Origin: an uncultured Collinsella sp. | Lineage (GTDB): Bacteria; Actinomycetota; Coriobacteriia; Coriobacteriales; Coriobacteriaceae | DNA: 19,369 bases | Direction of reading: 5' to 3' | NCBI GenBank assembly: GCA_934630385.1 | Contig: CAKTWE010000035.1 | Location: forward strand, 1-19,369 | Shown here: piece by piece, positions 14,923 to 19,369 of the stretch | Layout of the letters: each line of letters opens with the position of its first letter | Numbering within the stretch: the first letter of the stretch is position 1 | Translations under genes and position numbers: made by a program | Notes under the pieces: model-generated | What the model saw: the letters and a program-made list of their open reading frames with translations, nothing else | Told to the model about the DNA's origin: nothing | The model's database searches: none

Positions 14923-15609
14923 CTACCTCCTTTGGTTGATGAGGTCCTCGATAATGCGGACAACCTCGTCGATGGTGTGGGCGGTGGAGTCGACGTGCAC
15001 GGCGTCCTCGGCGGGCACGAGCGGCGCAACCTCGCGGCTACTGTCGAGCTTGTCGCGCTGCTTGAGGGCATCGAGGGTCTCGTCGACCTCGGCCTCGAGC
15101 TGTGGCGTGGTGAGCGGCTGGGTGTCGTTCTGGTGACGCTGCAGCACGCGGCGACGGGCGCGCTCGCGCGGGTCGGCGGTCAGGAAGACCTTGACTTGCG
15201 CGTTGGGGAACACGACGGTGCCGATGTCGCGACCCTCGGCGACGATGTCGCGGTCTTCGGCGGCGCAGCGCTGATGGATGAGCATGGCGGCGCGCACGCC
15301 CGGGTAGGCCGAGACCTTGGACACGTTGGCGTCGACCTGCGGGGTGCGGATGGCAGCCGAGGCGTCCTTGCCGTCAATGGTCAGACGCGTGTCCTCGCCA
15401 GTGCCGTTGGTAAAGCGGATCTCGATTTGCTCGGCGAGGGCATCGATGGCCGCCTCGTCGTCCAGGTCGATGCCGCGGTCGAGCGCGGCGAAGGTGACGG
15501 CGCGATACATGGCGCCCGTATCGAGCTTGTTAAAGCCCAGCTGGCGGGCAATCTCCTTGGCGATGGTGGACTTTCCGGAACCGGCGGGGCCGTCGATGGC
15601 GACGATCAT
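14923..15609 (-). CDS. cmk: Cytidylate kinase
   Basis: The 228-aa (d)CMP kinase makes CDP/dCDP from CMP/dCMP and ATP, recycling CMP released by phospholipid and RNA turnover. Motifs seen are the P-loop GPAGSGKST (7-15), LDTGAMYRAV (29-38), the CMP-domain insert in the 60-100 region, and AEGRDIGTVVF with the conserved Arg. The LID has RARRRVLQRH, and the C-terminal part has RDKLDSSREVAPL. The length is normal. AAAGGAAG lies 6 bp before the ATG. A 68-bp gap separates it from rluB; I see no terminator or clear promoter in that gap. The 3' end carries the ribosome site of plsC, so the two genes are closely coupled. Confidence 0.95.
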   Translation of the reverse strand: MIVAIDGPAGSGKSTIAKEIARQLGFNKLDTGAMYRAVTFAALDRGIDLDDEAAIDALAEQIEIRFTNGTGEDTRLTIDGKDASAAIRTPQVDANVSKVSAYPGVRAAMLIHQRCAAEDRDIVAEGRDIGTVVFPNAQVKVFLTADPRERARRRVLQRHQNDTQPLTTPQLEAEVDETLDALKQRDKLDSSREVAPLVPAEDAVHVDSTAHTIDEVVRIIEDLINQRR

Positions 15610-15677
15610 GCAATGCTTCCTTTCGGTGGTTGACGTGCTGGTATGATGCGCGGGCGCTGTTTTGGTTGGCGGTCTGC

Positions 15678-16655
15678 CTAGCCGGTGTAGCGCTCGCGGT
15701 AGGTGTTGCGCTTGGGCGCGGAGCCGTGGCTGCCGTGGTGACGCGTGCGGGCCGCGGGCGTGTTCTGGGACTTGCCGCTGTTGCGGTTGGAGCTGACCTG
15801 CTTAGGCGGGATGCCGCCGGCCTTGAGGATCTGCACCTCGCGGTCGGTGAGTTCGCGCCACGACCCCTTGGCCACGTCCTTGAGCTCCAGGCCGGCAAAG
15901 TTGCAGCGATGCAGGCGAATCACGGGATGGTGAATCTTGCTCAGCATGCGCTTGACCTGGTTTTTACGACCCTCGCGGATGATGACCTCTACGGCAGTGG
16001 TGCCGGACTTGACGCCTTGGGGAGCCACGGCCTCGGCCTCGCGTGCGGAGATGACGCGGCAGATTGCCGGCTGGCACAGGCCGTCGTCGAGCTCGATGCC
16101 ACGACGCAGCGGCGTGAGGTCGCGGTCGGACAGTTCGCCGTCAACGAGTGCTTGGTAGGTCTTGTAGACGTGCTTGCTCGGGTGCAGCAGGTCCTGCGAC
16201 AGGTCGCCGTCGGTGGTAAAGAGCAAGAGGCCCGTGGTGTCGCGGTCCAGACGACCCACCGGGAAGAGCCCCGGAAAGCGGTCGCGGGGAACCAGGTCCG
16301 CCACACAGGGGCGCTCCTGCGGATCGCTCATGGTGGTGAGGTAGCCGGTCGGCTTGTAGAGCATCAGGTACACGGCGCCCTGGTCGAGCTTAACGGGCAT
16401 GCCGTCGACCTCGATATGATCGCGGTCGACATCGACCTTGGTGCCCAGCTCGGTCGCGACCTCGCCGTTAACAGTCACGCGGCCGGCGGTCATCAGGTCC
16501 TCCGAACCGCGGCGGCTCGCCACGCCCGCGCGTGCCAAAAAGCGCTGCAGGCGCATGGTGTGCGGGTAGACGGGCTGGGCGTCGGACTTGTGCACATCCG
16601 CGTTGGGCGCCGCAGCGCCGGCGCGCGTCTCCCCTGCTTCGTTAGTCCTCGTCAT
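15678..16655 (-). CDS. rluB: RluB-family 23S rRNA pseudouridine synthase
   Basis: The 325-aa protein has an S4 RNA-binding domain (about 34-80, MRLQRFLARAGVASRRGSED) and a pseudouridine-synthase domain of the RsuA/RluB type. Its catalytic Asp is D137 in VGRLDRDTTGLLL, and the KNQVKRM motif follows near 248-254. A low-complexity basic tail rich in K, R, N, S and H covers the last 45 residues. The S4 plus RsuA-type layout and its place after scpAB fit RluB, which in E. coli modifies 23S rRNA; small-subunit RsuA is an alternative. The start at 16655 is chosen because GGAGGA lies 5 bp before it, giving a 14-bp overlap with scpB; the 22 in-frame codons farther upstream are scpB shadow. Confidence 0.88.
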   Translation of the reverse strand: MTRTNEAGETRAGAAAPNADVHKSDAQPVYPHTMRLQRFLARAGVASRRGSEDLMTAGRVTVNGEVATELGTKVDVDRDHIEVDGMPVKLDQGAVYLMLYKPTGYLTTMSDPQERPCVADLVPRDRFPGLFPVGRLDRDTTGLLLFTTDGDLSQDLLHPSKHVYKTYQALVDGELSDRDLTPLRRGIELDDGLCQPAICRVISAREAEAVAPQGVKSGTTAVEVIIREGRKNQVKRMLSKIHHPVIRLHRCNFAGLELKDVAKGSWRELTDREVQILKAGGIPPKQVSSNRNSGKSQNTPAARTRHHGSHGSAPKRNTYRERYTG

Positions 16656-17370
16656 TCGTATCCTCCGCATTGTCGTCGGTGGCCAGAGATTCCTCGCCGC
16701 CGACAGCCTCGACATCATCAATATCGGTATCGAGCAGCTCGCGCTCTTCGTCCAGATCCTCGGCCTGCTCTTCGAGCGTAGACTGAATGCTGCGACCGCT
16801 CAGGCGCTCGCGGATAAATTGACGCGACTGCTCATCGGGGGCAAACTGCTCCAGATCGGGCAGGTCGCGGGTGGAGCGCAGACCGAATTTCTCCAAAAAG
16901 GCGTTGGTCGTGCCGTAGATGATGGCCTGACCGCGCTGGGGGTCACGGCCGAGCTCGCGCACCAGACCCTTGTCAACGAGCGACGCGATGACACCGTCGG
17001 AGTTGACGCCGCGAATGCCCTTGACCACCTCGCGCGTAACGGGCTGGTGATAGGCGATCACGGCCAGGGTCTCGAGTGCCGCCTGCGACAGTTTTTGCGT
17101 GTCCCAGCTCAGCACGTAGGCCTCGACCACGTCGTGATAGGCGGGATGCGTAAACAAGCGCCAACCGCCGGCGACCTCGCGCAGCTGAAAGCCGCGGTTG
17201 GCCTCCTCGTACTCAACTTTGAGCTCGGCGAGCAGCGATGCGCACTCGCCGGGGGCGATATCCAGCGCACCGGCCAGCGCGGGCGCGCTCACCGGATCGC
17301 TCGACACCAGCAGGAGCGCCTCCAAGGCGCCTTTGAGGCTGTTTACCTCCAGCGTGGAAAGGGTTGACAT
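16642..17370 (-). CDS. scpB: Segregation and condensation protein B
   Basis: The 242-aa protein is the kite (winged-helix) subunit of the SMC-ScpAB condensin that organises and separates chromosomes. The N-terminal wing (about 8-90, LKGALEALLLVSSDPVSAPA) and the second winged helix (about 92-170, SQAALETLAVIAYHQPVTR and the DPQRGQAIIYGTT segment) match the family. The C-terminal roughly 50 residues are strikingly acidic (EDLDEERELLDTDIDDVE and a DDN-EDTNDED end), a disordered tail beyond the folded part. It starts 11 bp after scpA, with AGGAG as ribosome site, and its end overlaps rluB. The SMC partner gene is not in the window. Confidence 0.95.
   Translation of the reverse strand: MSTLSTLEVNSLKGALEALLLVSSDPVSAPALAGALDIAPGECASLLAELKVEYEEANRGFQLREVAGGWRLFTHPAYHDVVEAYVLSWDTQKLSQAALETLAVIAYHQPVTREVVKGIRGVNSDGVIASLVDKGLVRELGRDPQRGQAIIYGTTNAFLEKFGLRSTRDLPDLEQFAPDEQSRQFIRERLSGRSIQSTLEEQAEDLDEERELLDTDIDDVEAVGGEESLATDDNAEDTNDED
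16656..16666 (-). promoter_or_regulatory. Ribosome binding site that fixes the rluB start
   Basis: GGAGGA (16666-16661) is 5 bp from ATG 16655 and lies inside the 3' end of scpB. It supports a 14-bp scpB/rluB overlap and excludes the longer in-frame starts at 16721 and 16670. Confidence 0.75.
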
Positions 17371-17381
17371 AGTTGCCGCTC

Positions 17382-18191
17382 CTATTCGGTGAGCTCGGGG
17401 CCCTCGCCGGGCACGTAGGCCTCGGCGCCCTCGACGCGGTTGATGCGGATGGTTCCAAAGATCTCGTCCTGGCTCAGGGTGAGCGAGCCACGTTTGGCGA
17501 GCTCCAACATAGCCAGGAAGGTGACGACGAGCTGCTCGGTGGTGGCGTCGCCGTCCAGCAGCTCGCGGAATGTGCAGGTTTGGCGCGCCATGGTAAAGCG
17601 GTCGACCGAGGCCACGGTCAGGTCGAGCGGCATGCGATGCGGTGCCACGTGCTCGGCCTCCAGCAGGAAGGTCTGACGCTTGCCGTCCAGGTCGGCACAG
17701 ATGACGGCCAGGCCGCGCAGGGTAATGCCGGCCAGGTAGTCGGGCATGAGACCCAAAAACTCGGGGTCGGGGCCGGCCACGCGCGGGTGCATGCGGCTTT
17801 CGGACTGCATGCGGGCGCCAAGGGCTGCCGCTGCGCCCTTAAACTGCTTGTAGGCAATCAGGCGCTGAATCAGGACCTCGCGGAGGGCGTCGCCGTCAAG
17901 CGCACTGAGCTCCTCGAGGTCTTCGTCGTCCTCGTCATCGTCGACGGATTTGCTGGGGGCCTCCTGGGGCACCAGCGAGGCGGCCTTGATATCCAAAAGG
18001 GTTGCCGCGACTAGCAAAAAGTCGCTCGCCACGTCCAAGTCCAGCGCCTCGATGCGCTCGGCCTCGGCCAGGTATTGCTCGGCCACCTCGCTAATGGAAA
18101 TGGCGCCGATATCTACTTTTTGGCGGGTTACCAGCTGCAGCAGCAGGTCGAACGGTCCGCTGTAGACCTGCGTCGACACGCGATACGACAT
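17382..18191 (-). CDS. scpA: Segregation and condensation protein A (kleisin)
   Basis: The 269-aa kleisin closes the SMC ring with ScpB. The N-terminal part (about 1-75) contains YSGPFDLLLQLVTRQKVDI and ISISEVAEQYLAEAE, followed by ASDFLLVAATLLDIKAASLV, the segment that contacts the SMC neck. An acidic linker DDDEDDEDLEEL (84-95) follows. The C-terminal winged-helix part (about 190-260) includes VVTFLAMLELAKRGSLTLSQ, as usual. Length is typical. AAAGGAGG lies 6 bp before the ATG. An 84-bp gap, the largest between genes in the housekeeping block, precedes it and may hold an internal promoter, so scpA could start its own transcript. Confidence 0.95.
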   Translation of the reverse strand: MSYRVSTQVYSGPFDLLLQLVTRQKVDIGAISISEVAEQYLAEAERIEALDLDVASDFLLVAATLLDIKAASLVPQEAPSKSVDDDEDDEDLEELSALDGDALREVLIQRLIAYKQFKGAAAALGARMQSESRMHPRVAGPDPEFLGLMPDYLAGITLRGLAVICADLDGKRQTFLLEAEHVAPHRMPLDLTVASVDRFTMARQTCTFRELLDGDATTEQLVVTFLAMLELAKRGSLTLSQDEIFGTIRINRVEGAEAYVPGEGPELTE

Positions 18192-18275
18192 CTTCGACCT
18201 CCTTTGACGGCGCCTTCGCGGCGCGGTTTGGGTGCATGTTGCGACCGTTTTGCGCGGTCGACCTGTAAGTTTACC
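18192..18275. other. 84-bp gap upstream of scpA with two small hairpins
   Basis: On the minus strand this leader contains a 6-bp hairpin (CGACCG/CGGTCG, 7-nt loop, 18242-18260) and a 5-bp hairpin (GCGCC/GGCGC) just ahead of the scpA ribosome site. Neither is followed by a T run, so they are not intrinsic terminators. They could shape the leader or a processing site; this is speculation. Confidence 0.4.
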
Positions 18276-18296
18276 TTAGATGCCGGCGATTGCGAA
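18268..18296 (-). promoter_or_regulatory. Candidate internal promoter ahead of scpA
   Basis: On the minus strand, TTCGCA (18296-18291) and TAAACT (18273-18268) are 17 bp apart, with four of six matches to each SigA hexamer. The -35 lies in the last codons of the M50 protease gene, and transcription would begin about 70 bp ahead of scpA. It is a weak match, supported mainly by being in the largest intergenic gap of the block. Confidence 0.3.
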
Positions 18297-18959
18297 GTTA
18301 AGCAGCCACTCGGCCAGCGGATACACGGTAACGTCGAAATACCGGCCGATCACGTCGATACCAGTCCACATGGGCAGCAGGTACAGCACGATGATGAGGA
18401 TGGGCATGGCGTATCGCTGCAGCTGGTAGTAGTTGGAGAGCGCCTTACCTTTGAGAAACGGCACGATGATCGAGGAGCCGTCGAGCGGCGGGATTGGGAT
18501 GAGGTTAAAGAACGCGAGCGATAGGTTGACCACGATAAAGGCAGCGCCGAAGTTCATGATTTGCGACGCCACGCCAAAAGACATGCTGGCGTAGAGGTTG
18601 CCATAGGCCAGGTGCATGAGGGCGGCTGCGAGACACGCGAGCGCGATGTTCGATGCGGGGCCGGCCGCGCTCACCAGGACCTCGTCGCGCTTGGGGTGCT
18701 TGAGGTTGTTGAGGTAGACGGGCACGGGCTTGGCGAAGGCGAATACCGGGCCGCCGGCCGCGAGCATCAGCAGCGGCAGGAGGATGGTGCCAAACGGGTC
18801 GATGTGGTTGAGCGGGTTGAGCGAGACGCGGCCACGGGAGCGTGCCGTCTTGTCGCCGAGCGCCCAGGCCGCCGCGGCGTGCGCGCTTTCGTGGATGACG
18901 ATGCCCACGATGACGGCGACGGCGCTCGCGAGCAGGTTCATGAAGTAGCTGCTAGACAT
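18276..18959 (-). CDS. M50-family (site-2 protease-like) membrane metalloprotease
   Basis: The 227-aa polytopic membrane protein has the zinc motif H23-ESAH27 within an N-terminal membrane helix (about 8-30) and the third-ligand motif NLIPIPPLDG (152-161, D160) in a later helix. VSAAGPASNIALA (96-108) is another family hallmark. These define intramembrane zinc proteases of the S2P/SpoIVFB-like group; this short form lacks PDZ and CBS domains. The family cuts membrane-embedded substrates such as anti-sigma factors, but no such substrate gene is visible nearby, so its target is unknown. The ATG follows the upstream membrane-protein stop by 9 bp, with a GGGGAG ribosome site. Such proteases beside scpA recur in actinobacteria and firmicutes. 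Confidence 0.92.
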   Translation of the reverse strand: MSSSYFMNLLASAVAVIVGIVIHESAHAAAAWALGDKTARSRGRVSLNPLNHIDPFGTILLPLLMLAAGGPVFAFAKPVPVYLNNLKHPKRDEVLVSAAGPASNIALACLAAALMHLAYGNLYASMSFGVASQIMNFGAAFIVVNLSLAFFNLIPIPPLDGSSIIVPFLKGKALSNYYQLQRYAMPILIIVLYLLPMWTGIDVIGRYFDVTVYPLAEWLLNFAIAGI

Positions 18960-18968
18960 GGCACTCCC

Positions 18969-19265
18969 CTAGCGGACGCGGCGCGAGGCGCGCGTGAGCA
19001 GGTAGTCGGCCACAAACAGAATGACGGCCACGATGGCGTAATCCAGGCGGAATACGCCGCCAAAGGGTGAGGTGATGACGCCGTATCCGGCGATGGAACT
19101 CGGCAGCGCGCGAGAAAGCTCGACGACAAAGCCGACGATCTGCAGCTTGGCGGTGAGGCCGCTAAAACACAGCAGCACGGTCATCGCGCTCATAAAGATG
19201 CCGCAGATGCGGCACGCAATGGCGATGATGCTCATCGCCACGGCAGCGGCCTTACGAGAGTTCAC
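18969..19265 (-). CDS. Small membrane protein of unknown function
   Basis: This 98-aa protein starts with a GTG at 19265. Hydrophobic stretches at about 8-30 and 32-50, and one at about 75-92, suggest two or three membrane helices. The ends are basic (NSRK at the start, TRASRRVR at the end), placing both termini inside by the positive-inside rule if the helix number is even. I recognise no family. GAGGAG lies 7 bp before the GTG; an earlier in-frame TTG at 19283 has no such site. It overlaps the end of the upstream ABC-F-like gene by 14 bp and is followed after 9 bp by the M50 protease. Close linkage to an intramembrane protease makes a partner or substrate role possible, but nothing in the sequence shows it. 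Confidence 0.65.
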   Translation of the reverse strand: MNSRKAAAVAMSIIAIACRICGIFMSAMTVLLCFSGLTAKLQIVGFVVELSRALPSSIAGYGVITSPFGGVFRLDYAIVAVILFVADYLLTRASRRVR

Positions 19266-19369
19266 GCGCGGTCTCCTCTTCAATCTGGGTGGAAAGCTCC
19301 AGCCATTCGTCCTCGAGCTTGGGTAGTTCTTGCTTAAGGCCGTTATATTCCCCCAGCGCGGCGTTGAAC
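19252..19369 (-). CDS. C-terminal tail of an upstream protein, probably an ABC-F ATPase
   Basis: The minus-strand frame enters at the right edge and ends with TAA at 19254-19252, giving 38 residues. They are charged and helical, containing LKQELPKLEDEWLELSTQIE. Such a coiled C-terminal end, with an LP-x-LE-x-EW-x-x-LS pattern, is typical of the C-terminal coiled-coil domain of ABC-F proteins (Uup/EttA-like translation factors). The ATPase domains lie outside the window, so the identity rests on this short tail only. It overlaps the next gene by 14 bp. Confidence 0.55.
   Translation of the reverse strand, partial: FNAALGEYNGLKQELPKLEDEWLELSTQIEEETARELS
19266..19278 (-). promoter_or_regulatory. 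Ribosome binding site that supports a GTG start
   Basis: GAGGAG (19278-19273) lies 7 nt before the GTG at 19265 and inside the last codons of the upstream gene. It favours this start for the 98-aa membrane protein over the in-frame TTG at 19283. Confidence 0.65.

Noticed and set aside
18242..18260. Hairpin CGACCG/CGGTCG as an intrinsic terminator between the protease and scpA
   Set aside because: The stem is only 6 bp and is not followed by a T-rich tract in either direction.

Overview
The window looks like a chromosome segment of a GC-rich Gram-positive actinobacterium. A Coriobacteriia member close to Collinsella is my best guess. This rests on codon bias, strong purine-rich Shine-Dalgarno sites, and the co-linear housekeeping order scpA-scpB-rluB-cmk-plsC-ispH-(PDZ/radical-SAM DUF512)-der-plsY-gpsA. 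The genus is an inference, not a proof. Every gene I support lies on the minus strand, so transcription runs from the right edge (about 19369) to the left edge.

Right part (4192-19369): a tightly packed, probably co-transcribed series. In transcription order it contains the C-terminal tail of an ABC-F-like ATPase, a 98-residue unknown membrane protein, a small M50 site-2-type protease, scpA, scpB, an RluB-family pseudouridine synthase, cmk, plsC, ispH, a DUF512 Fe-S protein, der, plsY, gpsA, rpe, a cysteine desulfurase, a NIF3/DUF34 metal protein, a coiled-coil/zinc-ribbon protein and coaBC. Most junctions are 4-26 bp overlaps or gaps under 20 bp; the two larger gaps are 84 bp (before scpA) and 68 bp (before cmk). 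Functions cluster around chromosome segregation (ScpAB), phospholipid synthesis (GpsA makes sn-glycerol-3-phosphate, PlsY and PlsC acylate it), isoprenoids (IspH), ribosome and tRNA/rRNA maturation (Der, RluB), nucleotide and coenzyme supply (Cmk, CoaBC, Rpe) and Fe-S chemistry.

Junction (3551-4191): a tRNA-Pro(GGG) gene with encoded CCA, its own likely promoter, and a perfect 11-bp hairpin terminator. Beyond the tRNA 3' end lie three GTGACCCA repeats and a frameshifted scrap of an IS21-family istA transposase. This is the usual anatomy of a tRNA-anchored integration site.

Left part (1-3550): an accessory island with visibly lower GC and different codon use. It holds two overlapping minus-strand genes. 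The first is an 861-aa McrB-like AAA+ ATPase with a long N-terminal region and a central coiled coil. The second begins 26 bp inside the first and runs off the left edge; its visible 330 residues look like the N-terminal part of a DUF2357/McrC-like nuclease subunit. Together they form a probable McrBC-related (type IV restriction-like, coiled-coil/nuclease tandem) defence module. This is the most interesting content of the window; its catalytic nuclease domain lies outside it.
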